Shown here in pieces: positions 43,738-54,038 of a stretch of DNA of 64,000 bases (within the stretch, counting starts at the first letter, position 1; each line of letters begins with the position of its first letter). The notes beneath the pieces are model-generated. The model was not told the origin of the DNA. It saw only the letters and a program-made list of their open reading frames with translations, and did no database searches. Location of the stretch: positions 22,376,613-22,440,612 of the forward strand of contig NC_090251.1 of NCBI RefSeq assembly GCF_037325665.1. Reading direction: 5' to 3'. The stretch comes from Littorina saxatilis (taxonomy: Eukaryota > Mollusca > Gastropoda > Littorinimorpha > Littorinidae). A program made the position numbers and the translations under genes.

Positions 43738-44680
43738 CCCCGTTTCCACAGGTTTGGTTGCCTAAATCACCATAAGGCAACCAACCTAAACTCTGGATGG
43801 CAACCTAATTGTGTGGATGGTCGCTTCATTTAACACCGTTAAATTGACTTTTTTTGACGGAAAGAATGTCATAACAATGTTCAAAATGACATTCTTTCCG
43901 TCCTCTATAGGCGACGAAATAGGTCAAATTTTGTGCCTTTTTTAGTGCAAAATTCTTCGATGCCGGAGCGAGTACTGCACCCAGTGCTGTTGTAGTGCAA
44001 GTGCACTAGAAAGGCACTACACCCAGTGCCGCCTCTTAGGTAACCATCCACACTTTAGGTATATGTGTGACGGAGTGATTGAGTTTGTGTTACTGTTTGT
44101 CGATTTCTTACGTGAGCCTTGAAGGCTTCGCCTCTTGTTCTTAAAGGGAGTAACTTTTTCGTACGAAATGTTTACTTCGGAGTAAAAATCTCGTGGGAGT
44201 AATTTTCTCGTGTTGCACCGGTTAATAAATCCGCCGCTTATTAAAGGGCCATTTTTGGTCGGTCCAGAAGTGGCTTTATTAAGCGGCGACCACTGTATCG
44301 TAAATATACGACTAATCAACTTCCATCCTTTTGAACTACACAATAAACATTATCAGTCTCTCAGTCTCTCTCTCAGTGTGATCTCAATGTGTCAACTACA
44401 TATTTTACACTTTGGATTTAAAGCCTTATATCACTTACCTGGGCATGAAAGTCAAGTGTTCAGTATTACAACTTGATAATCTGAATCGATAACAAAGAAA
44501 CTACAATGGGAAGAAGGATAACTTCCTCATTGGGCATGCTTAGAAATGAGAATGGCTAAATATGAGTTATTCCCCTTTGCTGCATGCTGACCAGACTGTC
44601 TCCTGCTTTGTTATGACTAGTACAGTCGATCTTTCTCATGTTGTGACTTGCTTTATTTTCACATTTTCGGTATTTAAAAC

Positions 44681-44739
<59 letters not shown>

Positions 44740-45290
44740 TGAAGAAGTTTCCATTCTGATTCGGTTATTTTATTTGGTGCTATATGTTTGCTTCACATTG
44801 TTTCTTTTTTTTACATTGCTTGAGGTATCCCCATTCGCTAAACACATCCATAATGCATGCATGGCTCATTCGAAAGAGGGCAACTGAACAACTGATGCCC
44901 AATAGCAATAAATACTGAACAACTGAACAATAAATAGCAATAAAATGATGACAGTGCCAAGTTTTTAAGTACAAAGTGAAATCATGTGACTGGACAAAGG
45001 CACAATTACAAAATACAAATAAAAAAATCGTGGCCCATTTTAAATTAAGTTCTCAGCTCATGGGGAAGCATAAGATGACCCTAGAAACCGAAATTAGGAG
45101 ACCTCCCGCCCCCAGGGCAGACTACAAAAAAAAAGGGGGGGGGGGGGGGGGGTAATTTGTGAAAAAGTATAAAAGGAATCAAAAACTGTATACATGTATT
45201 TAGTTAATACCCCAAAAAGTTGTATAGTATATACAATGTCAGACCCTAAAGAAAGTTTGTTAGTCATTGCTTAGGCAAAACAAAGCAAAA
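42750..45290. repeat. Non-coding interior of the P element: foldback-like motifs and microsatellites
   Basis: Blocks such as GTACGAAATGTTTACT with GGGAGTAA and TTTTCTCGTG recur at 43,185, 43,270-43,340 and 44,146-44,212, suggesting an unnamed MITE. A TG array lies at 43,676-43,736 and a CA array at 44,687-44,734. Poly-G is at 45,138. A segment at 44,218-44,300 (TTATTAAAG, GCGGCGACCACTGTAT) is an old pogo-like MITE end. No transposase exon was found here on either strand. Confidence 0.5.
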
Positions 45291-45291
45291 T

Positions 45292-45504
45292 AGTCTGTTT
45301 ACGGTATCCCGACCAACCCTATTATTTTTTCCCCGCCAACCCTAGACCTTTTTTTTGGCATTTGGAGAAAAAGAAAAAGAAAAAAAATCAATTTTGTTCC
45401 TGTTTTTTTGCAAAATAATTTAAAAAGATGGTTATAAAAAAAAAATTAAGAAAAGCCGACCTACCGACCCTCTTTTTGTGTGCCTATGTTACTGTAAACA
45501 GACC
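45292..45504. mobile_element. MITE, about 213 bp (copy 1)
   Basis: The ends AGTCTGTTTACGGTA and TACTGTAAACAGACC are inverted repeats. Interior CCGACCTACCGACCCT and CCTATGTTAC blocks are shared with the interrupted copy at 48,347-51,535. Confidence 0.75.
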
Positions 45505-45789
45505 AAAAGGTACATCAAAAACAACACACCAGGGATGCTACTCTCCCCTTAAAAATAGCCATGGGTCATAGGTGTACGTTTTAGCTAAATAAAACCATAG
45601 GCAATTGATCGGAAATATCAGGAAAAATCTTACAAGTTTATTATTTGTTTGCTTGGACCAATCCTCTTGCCGAAGTGTTTTACAGTAAAAATTGATTTTA
45701 CGTCAAAAGTATCACAGGAATATCGAATGTTGAGGTAAGGCTGGGATAGCCAAGTTCAAGAATAACGGAAGGTGACTGTTGAATCTTTT

Positions 45790-46735
45790 TGAAAATGTAT
45801 AAAAATATAGATGGTAGGCAATTCAAAATTAAAACAAGAAGGGCAAAGCCCATACGACTCACATGCTTTACACATTTTTCCTACCAAAATACATGTGACC
45901 TTGACCCAAGGTCAAGGTCATCCAAGGTCATGCAACACAAAGCTGTTAATTCAAGACATAGGAAGTACAATGGTGCTTATTGGCTCTTTCTACCATGAGA
46001 TATGGTCACTTTTAGTGGTTCACTACCTTATTTTGGTCACATTTCATAACGGTCAAAGTGACCTTGACCTTGATCATATGTGACCAAATGTGTCTCATGA
46101 TGAAAGCATAACATGTGCCCCACATAATTTTTAAGTTTGAAACAGTTATCTTCCATAGTTCAGGGTCAAGGTCACTTCAAAATATGTATACAATCCAACT
46201 TTGAAGAGCTCCTGTGACCTTGACCTTGAAGCAAGGTAAACCAAACTGGTATCAAAAGATGGGGCTTACTTTGCCCTATATATCATATATAGGTGAGGTA
46301 TTGAATCTCAAAAACTTCAGAGAAAATGTGAAAAATGTGAAAAATAGCTGTTTTTTAGGCAACATTTATGGCCCCTGCGACCTTGACCTTGAAGCAAGGT
46401 CAAGATGCTATGTATGTTTTTTGGGGCCTTGTCATCATACACCATCTTGCCAAATTTGGTACTGATAGACTGAATAGTGTCCAAGAAATATCCAACGTTA
46501 AAGTTTTCCGGACGGACGGACGTCCGGACGGACGTCCGGACGGACGTCCGGACGGACGGACGGACGACTCGGGTGAGTACATAGACTCACTTTTGCTTCG
46601 CATGTGAGTCAAAAAGGACTCTCGGAGCATGGACTTTTGAGTCAAAAATTAAAGAAGGCTCTATGAGCCGAAGTACATGTTTTGTCTCTTTTTTTTTATT
46701 TTGAATTCCCTACGATCTATATTTTGATACAATTT
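45790..46735. mobile_element. TIR element, about 945 bp, with GACCTTGACCTTGA motifs
   Basis: About 44-bp imperfect inverted termini (AAAATATAGATGGTAGG against AAAATATAGATCGTAGG inverted). The interior is rich in TGACCTTGACC and its complement and ends in a CGTCCGGACG palindromic array (46,508-46,567). It abuts exon 4 of the THAP gene and probably truncates it. Confidence 0.8.
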
Positions 46736-47435
46736 TGGACCCTCTTTGTACGGAGAGAGTTGGCAATTGTTAATCACATTCTCTTCGGCTCCTTGGTAAC
46801 ATGCGTTCCGTCTCTGCCAGGAATGGACACAGCAGCAGATAACCGGTAAATATGTAACAGGCATAAATGGCAAAATAGCTCGCCTCGCCTGATAATATAT
46901 GAGACAACTGTTCTATTACAAAGTCTTTCTTGGGAGGCTTGGCTAATTTACTCGCTCGTTTTACACGGGGTTCCATCGTTTTCTTTTCTAATCGGAAAAC
47001 CTTGCTCCTCAGTTTGTTGACCTTCTGCCGAAGTTCCGCTTCACGAGGGGATGGGGAGGATGACGACTTTGATGCTTTACATCCTATGTCCTCCAGGATC
47101 GCCTGAATGTCATCTAAAAAAGAAAACACACACACAAAACACACATAAAATAACATAACCATAACAAGTTACAACCTGGAAGAAATTAAAACATGTGTAA
47201 TTCAATCACAAAATGAAAATAAACAATAGCGTAGGAAGGCAGGCCAGAAATGAAGTGTATTAGCAACTATGGATTCGATGTGGAACAATGATGGAATTGA
47301 CCTTGTTTGGTACTGAATGGGTGAGGCCATTAGAACTGTACCCACGGAATACGCGCTATATAAGCTTTATATTGATTGATTGATTGATTGATTAGGACAA
47401 CAGTACCAGGTAAACTCCTCACACACCATGCCTCT

Positions 47436-47554
47436 TTCTTTCTTTCTTTATTTGGTGTTTAACGTCGTTTTCAACCACGAAGCTTATATCGCGACGGGGA
47501 AAGGGGGGGGGGGGGGGGAGATGGGAATAGAGCCACTTAATTGTTTCTTGTCAA
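47436..47554 (-). mobile_element. 5'-truncated SINE-like retroposon, copy 3
   Basis: 119 bp of the family's 3' part (plus strand TTTATTTGGTGTTTAACGTC to GAGCCACTT), flanked by an 11-bp duplication ACCATGCCTCT (47,425-47,435 and 47,555-47,565). It lies in an intron of the THAP gene. A GATT-tailed LINE/SINE end (47,340-47,394) sits just upstream. Confidence 0.85.
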
Positions 47555-47643
47555 ACCATGCCTCTAACAGGATATGTTTCCCATCTTTACGTGTGGGAAC
47601 TACAGGTACAATTTCATCCATCCATGCATCCGCCCTATACAGC

Positions 47644-48029
47644 TTCTTCTTCTTCTGCGTTCGTGGGCTGAAACTCCCACGTGCACTCATTTATTTGCAC
47701 AAGTGGAATTTTATGTGTATGACCGTTTTTACCCCGCCATTTAGGCAGCCATACGCCGCTTTCGGAGGAAGCATGCGGGGTATTTTTGTGTTTCTAAAAC
47801 CCACCGAACTCTGACATGGATTACAGGATCTTTTTCGTGCGTATTTGGTCTTGTGCTTGCGTGTACACATGAAGGGGGATAAGTCACTAGCAGGTCTGCA
47901 CATAAGTTGACCTGGGAGATCGGAAACATCTCCACACTTAACCCACCAGGCGGCCGCGACCGGGATTCGAACCCTCGACCTTCCGAGTTAATAGACCGAC
48001 GTCTTACCACCCCGCCCCAGCGCCCGTCA
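47644..48029 (-). mobile_element. Full-length tRNA-derived SINE, 386 bp
   Basis: On minus it starts with a tRNA-like head (B box GGTTCGAATCC; plus-strand complement at about 47,962-47,972), has a body of about 300 bp, and ends in (GAA)n. It is flanked by CCCTATACAGC (47,633-47,643 and 48,030-48,040). The promoter would be polymerase III type. It provides the reference for fragments at 36,966, 38,909, 54,039 and 55,125. Confidence 0.88.
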
Positions 48030-48819
48030 CCCTATACAGCGATTATCAACAATGTAATGGATGGGTTTAAACATTTTTTGATGTCAGGGTGTTCTTCATG
48101 GTTAAAAATCTCTTACCTGGTTGAACAATTTGTGTATCAGGCGACAGGTCGGTGCTGGCTTCATTTGTAGCTACCCTTTGCGATGGTGGCTTCCTCCCAC
48201 TAGCAACCTGCAAATTGCACAGCTCTTTAACTGACAAACTCACAACCAACACCCAGTCACAATGAAACATTTCTCCCAATTTCATGGCATTGGTCTTAGG
48301 CCACACACAAAAAGTGTATGTTTCTGGTAAGGCAAAACAAAAAATAATCTGTTTACGGTATCCGGACCGACCCTATTTTTTTCCCACCGGCCCTAGACTT
48401 TTTGGGGGCATTAAAAAATAAAATTAAAATATTCAGATGGCTAAAATACAAAACTAAAAAGCCGACCTACCGACGCTATTTTTGGGGGGCCTATGTTACC
48501 TTAACCTTTGCCGTGCTTCCTGGGTTCACCTGTACCCAGAGACACACTAAAATCATTGTAACTCTGGAACCATTAAAGGTATCGTTTTGAAATTTTAAGT
48601 ATCTCTCACACACCTAATTTGCTCTCTGTCTGCAAATTTTTAGTGTGTACATGACAAAACATCAGAATTAATTGATTATGATAATTTACATAAACACTAC
48701 CGATGGCGCGGGTTCACACATACCCATACTTTTAAAGAGTAGTAGTGATTGTAACTATCCCTCTGCCGACGGCGCGGGTTCTGCTACACCCATAATTACC
48801 AAAGCGGCGGAACAGTGTC

Positions 48820-48952
48820 TGTCTGCCTGTTTGTCTCCAAGAGACTGTCTGTCTCTCTGTTTGTCTGTCCGTATCTCTCTGTCTGTATGTCTGTTGTCAG
48901 TTGCTCTGTCTGTCTGTCTGTCTGTCTGTCTATCCGACTGTCTGTCTCTGTC

Positions 48953-48983
<31 letters not shown>

Positions 48984-51121
48984 CTCTCTCTGTCTCTCTC
49001 TCTCTGTCTCTCTCTCTTAGTCTCTCTCTCTGTCTCTCTCTCTTAGTCTCTCTCTCTGTCTCTTTCTTAGTCTCTCTCTCTCTCTCTTTCTTAGTCTCTC
49101 TCTCTCTTTCTTAGTCTCTCTCTCTTAGTCTCTCTCTCTCTTAGTCTCTCGCTCTCTCTCTTTCTTAGTCTCTCTCTCTCTTTCTTAGTCTCTCTCTCTC
49201 TCTTTCTTAGTCTCCCTCTCTCTCTTTCTTAGTCTCTCTCTCTCTCTTTCTTAGTCTCTCTCTCTTTCTTAGTCTCTCTCTCTCTTAGTCTCTCTCTCTT
49301 TCTTAGTCTCTCTTTCTCTCTCTCTTTCTTAGTCTCTCTCTCTCTCTCTTTCTTAGTCTCTCTCTCTCTTTTTTAGTCTCTCTCTCTCTCTCTTTCTTAG
49401 TCTCTCTCTCTCTTTCTTAGTCTCTCTCTTTCTTAGTCTCTCTCTCTCTAGCTCTTTCTTAGTCTCTCTCTCTCTCTCTTTCTTAGTCTCTCTCTCTCTT
49501 TCTTAGTCTCTCTCTCTCTCTCTTTCTTAGTCTCTCTCTTTCTTAGTCTCTCTCTCTCTCTCTCTCTCTTAGTCTCTCTCTCTCTCTCTCTTTCTTAGTC
49601 TCTCTCTCTTTCTTAGTCTCTCTCTCTCTCTTTCTTAGTCTCTCTTTCTCTTTCTTAGTCTCTCTCTCTCTCTCTTTCTTAGTCTCTCTCTCTCTTTCTT
49701 AGTCTCTCTCTCTCTCTCTCTCTTAGTCTCTCTCTCTCTTTCTTAGTCTCTCTCTCTCTCTCTTAGTCTCTCTCTCTTTCTTAGTCTCTCTTTCTCTCTC
49801 TTAGTCTCTCTCTCTCTCTTTCTTAGTCTCTCTCTCTCTCTTTTTTAGTCTATCTCTCTCTTTCTTAGTCTCTCTCTCTCTTTCTTAGTCTCTCTCTCTC
49901 TCTCTCTCTTACTCTTTCTTAGTCTCTCTCTCTCTCTCTTAGTCTCTCTCTCTTTCTTAGTCTCTCTTTCTCTCTCTTAGTCTCTCTCCCTCTCTCTTTC
50001 TTAGTCTCTCTCTTTTTTAGTCTCTCTCTCTCTCTTTCTTAGTCTCTCTCTCTCTTTCTTAGTCTCTCTCTCTCTCTCTTTCTTAGTCTCTCTCTCTCTC
50101 TTTCTTAGTCTCTCTCTCTCTCTTTCTTAGTCTCTCTCTCTCTCTTTCTTAGTCTCTCTCTCTCTCTCTCTCTCTCTCTTAGTCTCTCTCTATCTTTCTT
50201 AGTCTTTCTCTCTCTCTCTCTTAGTCTCTCTCTCTTTCTTAGTCTCTCTTTCTCTCTCTTAGTCTCTCTCTCTCTCTCTTTCTTAGTCTCTCTCTCTTTT
50301 TTTTAGTCTCTCTCTCTCTCTTTCTTAGTCTCTCTCTCTCTTTCTTAGTCTCTCTCTCTTAGTCTCTCTCTCTCTTTCTTATAGTCTCTCTCTCTCTCTT
50401 AGTCTCTCTCTCTTTCTTAGTCTCTCTTTCTCTCTCTTAGTCTCTCTCCCTCTCTCTTTCTTAGTCTCTCTCTTTTTTAGTCTCTCTCTCTCTTTCTTAG
50501 TCTCTCTCTGTCTCTTTCTTAGTCTCTCTCTGTCTCTTTCTTAGTCTCTCTCTCTCTTTCTTAGTCTCTCTCTCTCTCTCTTTCTTAGTCTCTCTCTCTC
50601 TCTTTTTTTTGTCTCTCTCTCTCTCTTTCTTAGTCTCTCTCTCTTTCTTAGTCTCCCTCTCTCTCTTTCTTAGTCTCTCTCTCTCTCTCTTTCTTAGTCT
50701 CTCTCTCTCTTTCTTAGTCTCTCTCTCTTTTTCTTAGTCTCTCTCTCTCTTTCTTAGTCTCTCTCTCTCTTTATTTGTCTCTCTCTCTCTTTATTTGTCT
50801 CTCTCTCTCTCTTTATTTGTCTCTCTCTCTATCTTTCTTAGTCTCTCTCTCTCTCTTTCTTAGTATCTCTCTCTCTCTTTCTTAGTCTCTCTCTCTCTCT
50901 TTCTTAGTCTCTCTCTCTTTCTTAGTCTCTCTCTTTTTCTTAGTCTCTCTCTCTCTTTCTTAGTCTCTCTCTCTTTCTTAGTCTCTCTCTCTCTCTTTCT
51001 TTCTTAGTCTCTCTCTCTCTCTCTTTCTTAGTCTCTCTCTCTCTTTCTTAGTCAGTCTCTCTCTCTCTCTTTCTTAGTCTCTCTCTCTCTCTTTCTTAGT
51101 CTCTCTCTCTCTCTTTCTTAG

Positions 51122-51153
<32 letters not shown>

Positions 51154-51180
51154 AGTCTCTCAGTCTCTCTCAGTCTCTCC
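48820..51180. repeat. 2.35-kb polypyrimidine array with CTTAGTCTCTC periodicity
   Basis: The plus strand is almost pure C/T, broken at intervals of about 20-30 bp by TTAG. The left edge is (CTGT)n-rich (48,820-48,960) and the right edge is a (CCCTCT)n tract (51,176-51,222). Period length varies. It is the largest low-complexity block of the window and lies inside the piggyBac-like element. Confidence 0.95.
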
Positions 51181-51295
51181 CTCCCCCTCTCCCTCCCCCT
51201 CTCCCTCCCCCTCTCCCTCCCCTGCAAGAGGTCGGTGAAGGGAGAAACTCGATGCAACCACTGAAATAGCGCTGTGGTTTTCCCTGAACCCACCC

Positions 51296-51500
51296 CGTCG
51301 TTAGAGAAATAAACGGTAAAAAACCCTCTTTCAAATGTATGGGTTCAGACAAACCCGCATCGTCGTTAGAGGAATAAACGGTAAAAACCCTCTTTCAAAT
51401 GTATGGGTTCAGACAAACCCGCATCGTCGTTAGAGGAATAAACGGTAAAAACCCTCTTTCAAATGTATGGGTTCAGACAAACCCGCATCGTCGGGAGTGT
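51296..51500. repeat. 64-bp tandem repeat, about three copies
   Basis: The unit from CGTCGTTAGAGGAATAAACG to GGGTTCAGACAAACCCGCAT recurs at 51,297, 51,361 and 51,425. It contains the GGGTTC...ACCC motif that also occurs at the element's left end (48,530 and 48,708), so it may be amplified subterminal sequence of the piggyBac-like element. Confidence 0.85.
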
Positions 51501-51539
51501 GTAGTCAAAAGCGGCATCCGGCAAAGGTTAAACAGACTT

Positions 51540-52020
51540 TTTTGTGACCTAACATGACTAAAGGTGGAGATTTTTTTTCTAACCTTTTTTTTTAAAACCA
51601 TCTTTTAAACTATTTTGTTGAAAAACAGGAAAACAATTGATTTTTGAATACCCCTTTTATTTTTGAAAATGCAAAAAAAAAAAAAATGTCTAGGGTCGTC
51701 GGGAAAACATAGGTAGGGTCAGGTGACCAGAAACATACAACTTTTTTGTTGTTGACGCCGACCCTATACCTTTTTTGCCATTTGGGGCTGTTTTTTTGCA
51801 AAATAAGTTCATCATATCATCATAATCAGGACGTCGATCCAAAATAAGTAACTTTTTTTTGTTGGCCTTATCATTTTTTTGCGCTAAATGCAAACAGGCA
51901 TTATTTGATGGGAACAATGCTGTTGTTTTCAATTCTTACATCAGCCTCAAACTTGTCATTACTCAACCTGCATTTAATAGTGTGCTTCTTTGGTTTGCAA
52001 AAACCTAAAACCAATAAATA
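51540..52020. repeat. A/T-rich intronic sequence with MITE-like pieces
   Basis: Contains TAGGGTCGTCGGG and GTAGGGTCAGGTGACC blocks of the same style as the MITE at 45,292, separated by A/T runs. No frame of interest. It lies between THAP exon 2 and the piggyBac-like element. Confidence 0.4.
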
Positions 52021-52984
52021 AATAACCTTCGGTGGTGGATTGGGCACTGCAAACAATGTCGGGACAGCATTCCACACAAGTGATCCTCTCTGCAGGATTG
52101 TTTTACTGGTTGGCCTCAAAGTGATCAATACAAAGCTTGAGACCTTGAACAGCAGCTGGCTGCAGCTTTTCAAAGTCCTCTCGCCTTGTGAATTGCATCC
52201 ATATTCTGCACCTAGTTTGACAATAAAAACAACAATGTTATTGTTAAACTAAGCAAAAAGGAAAGACAAAGAAAGCTAAATCAGATCTTCAGTCTAAATC
52301 TAACGCTCTGCCTGAACGCAAAACGGATGAGTGATGTACCTTTGTACTGTAGTTTTCCCGTAAGCAAGGTTTGATAAAGGTTTCGGCAAATATGCCCACG
52401 GGTTTGTCATCAAGTGTAAACTGTTGTTTTGTACTGACTGCTGACTCACACTCACAGTCGTAAGTACTCGCTGACGCTGTAGTCTACTGAGTGAGTTGAC
52501 TCGAGCCATTGCATTCTCATTCTGAAGAAGGTAAACCTGATGAAATAATCACTGCACAACCCACCTTTTTTCTTCTGTAGGGAACTTGTGGAAAGTTTTC
52601 CCGAAGCAGCTCTGTTTGTAACGGGCGTTCTTGCAACAAAAAGCCGAGCACAATTATTTACCACCACCTCGCACACGATCGGTACCTACGCGATCCGCCA
52701 TTTTGTTTTCGCCGCCAGCATGTGACTAGGGACGATAACCCACAAACACTTTTTCGCATTTTCTTCGCAAGTTCCACGTCTTCCTTTTGTACAGTGTTTG
52801 TCGATAACTACGAAAATTGTTGGAGCTCCAAATGTTCGAAAAGTTCGTTTTTATCATGTTCCATTTCGCTACATTTCGCTACATTTCACTACATTTCGCT
52901 TGAGTTCACTACATTTCGCTACATTTCTCTACATTTCGCTACATTTCGGAAAAAATAACTACCGTGTTCGTTGGGGATTTTGTT

Positions 52985-53400
52985 ATTATAGACTCTACCA
53001 TCACACATACATGTACTTTAATTTCAATCCACCCAATAGTTTTTGAGAAAATGGGTTTAAAAGATTTAGCTCTGGAAATGTGAAATTGTGCAAGTATATA
53101 TTCATGTGTGTGAGTGAGGGTGTGGGAGTTGAATGTGTATGCTGAGTGTATATTCCTTCACCCACCTTCATGATTCCTAGACTGACCTCTAGTCAGGATT
53201 ATAGACTATACCATCACACATACAAGTACTTTAATTTCAATCCACCCAATAGTTTTTGAGAAAATGGGTTTAAAAGATTTACCTCTGGAAATGTGAAATT
53301 GTGCAAGTAGCCTATATATATTCATGTGTGTGAGTGAGGGTGTGGGAGTTGAATGTGTATGAGTGCAGGGGCGGATTAGAGGGGGGGGGGGGGGGGGGGG
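52985..53400. repeat. 213-bp tandem duplication flanking the P element
   Basis: Two copies begin ATTATAGACT at 52,985 and 53,198, nearly identical over about 165 bp. The second copy is interrupted by a hAT-like element at 53,366 while the first shows the uninterrupted sequence. Confidence 0.9.
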
Positions 53401-53665
53401 GTTACAGGGGTTCTGGACCCCCCCCCCCCCCCGGCTGTCAAAAAAAAAAAATAATAATACTAACTTTAAAAGAAATAATGAGTGGCTGCTGACACCAGTT
53501 GATCATGTTTAAAATCAAGGATAAGCCAAATTGTTCATAAAATAGCTAAATCTCTTCAGCTTTTGGGGGGCTAAGCCCCCCAGACCCCCCAACAGGGCCT
53601 TGCCCTGGACCCCAGGTTGTAAACCCCCCCCCCCCCCTCCCTCTGGCTTAACTGCTCCGCCCCTG
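53366..53665. mobile_element. hAT-like non-autonomous element, 300 bp, copy 3
   Basis: Termini CAGGGGCGGATTAG and CTGCTCCGCCCCTG with 5-bp duplications GAGTG (53,361-53,365 and 53,666-53,670). The sister tandem copy shows the empty site GCTGAGTGTATATTCC, confirming insertion and duplication length. G-run and C-run interior. Confidence 0.9.
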
Positions 53666-53894
53666 GAGTGTATATTCCTGTGAGTGTCTGTATGAGAGAG
53701 AGAGAGCGAGAGAAAAAACAATGAAAACAACATTCTTGTTACTGATTACAAATCATGATATGTATTTCTATGTGTGTATGAAAGAGAATTAAAAAAAAAT
53801 AAATAAAAAAGTGCAACAGTTGTCACTTTGTGTTGAATAAACAATAGATCCAGAGGAGCGAATTACTGTGTGGTTGTGTTTACTTTGACATGTG

Positions 53895-54038
53895 CTTTCT
53901 GTACCTGCAACTTTTACCGTGACCGTGATTTACCACTGGTGTTCGTGATCGTGAAAACAAAAATCAAGGTAACTGTGATCGTGAAAGCTAAAATGTCCCT
54001 TCCCGTGATCGTGATGATACCCCCCCTTTGGGGCCCTC
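53895..54038 (+). mobile_element. GAGGGCCCC element, right terminus, next to a SINE piece
   Basis: GTGATCGTGA-type motifs lead to CCCTTTGGGGCCCTC, the exact inverse of the left terminus at 39,000. It is followed by ATCCATGTCAGAGTTC, 16 bp identical to the SINE body at the point where the left-hand SINE fragment stops. Confidence 0.65.

Larger units (their letters stand above)
48505..51527. mobile_element. piggyBac-like non-autonomous element, 3,023 bp
   Basis: It is bounded by TTAA on both sides (48,501-48,504 and 51,528-51,531), with inverted ends CCTTTGCCG. Subterminal GCGCGGGTTC...ACCC motifs recur near both ends. The interior is almost entirely a polypyrimidine array plus a 64-bp tandem repeat. 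No transposase. Recent relative to its host MITE. Confidence 0.85.
48347..51535. mobile_element. MITE (copy 2) split by a piggyBac-like insertion
   Basis: The left part 48,347-48,504 matches the MITE at 45,292 (TCTGTTTACGGTATCC to CCTATGTTACC). The right part is only the last bases, TTAAACAGAC, at 51,528-51,537. Removing the TTAA-flanked insert restores CTATGTTACCTTAAACAGAC, the expected MITE end. Confidence 0.8.
46770..52699 (-). pseudogene. THAP-domain protein of the P element (transposase N-terminus), broken
   Basis: Minus exons are visible in order. Exon 1 runs from ATG 52,699 to a donor at about 52,565 (CSAFCCKNARYKQSC then FGKTFHKFPTEEK, the first half of the C2CH THAP finger), with one in-frame TAA just before the first Cys. 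Exon 2, 52,027-52,211, gives TRREDFEKLQPAAVQGL, LCIDHFEANQ and, after a stop and a frame slip, LVWNAVPTLFAVPNPPPK. Exon 3 is 48,117-48,207 (VASGRKPPSQR). Exon 4 starts at 47,113 (DDIQAILEDIGCK, then coiled coil VNKLRSKVFRLEKK, and a Lys-rich KLAKPPKKD) and ends at a stop at 46,770. Phases fit between exons 2, 3 and 4. THAP binds the transposon ends and the coiled coil dimerises. The RNaseH-like catalytic part is absent. A host THAP gene is less likely given the surrounding TIRs. Confidence 0.75.
41289..52964. mobile_element. P-superfamily DNA transposon, 11,676 bp, decayed and multiply interrupted
   Basis: The left end reads GGGTAGTGATTTTTTCCG and the right end, inverted, CGGTAGTTATTTTTTCCG. 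Both continue into tandem GAAATGTAGC-type motifs (41,305-41,404 and 52,862-52,947). An exact 8-bp duplication TGTTCGTT flanks it (41,281-41,288 and 52,965-52,972); 8 bp is the rule for P elements. THAP-domain exons read leftwards from the right end. The catalytic region of the transposase is not visible, so this copy is non-autonomous. Inside it lie a 'gactaaatg' element, a TIR element, two SINEs, two short MITEs and a piggyBac-like element. Terminal structure is seen; superfamily assignment rests on THAP plus the duplication length. Confidence 0.85.

Noticed and set aside
46508-46567. CGTCCGGACG palindromic array as a regulatory or recombination site
   Set aside because: It is the simple-sequence end segment of a TIR element and recurs as part of that family, so no separate function is inferred.
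47644-48029. Functional tRNA gene at the B-box-bearing head
   Set aside because: The head is part of a 386-bp unit with a tail and target duplication, and similar heads or bodies recur; it is a SINE.
39000-54038. Polinton-type interpretation of the 15-kb bracket
   Set aside because: Size and a 6-bp duplication would fit, but no hallmark genes are visible and the termini are short; the interior is explained by other transposable elements.
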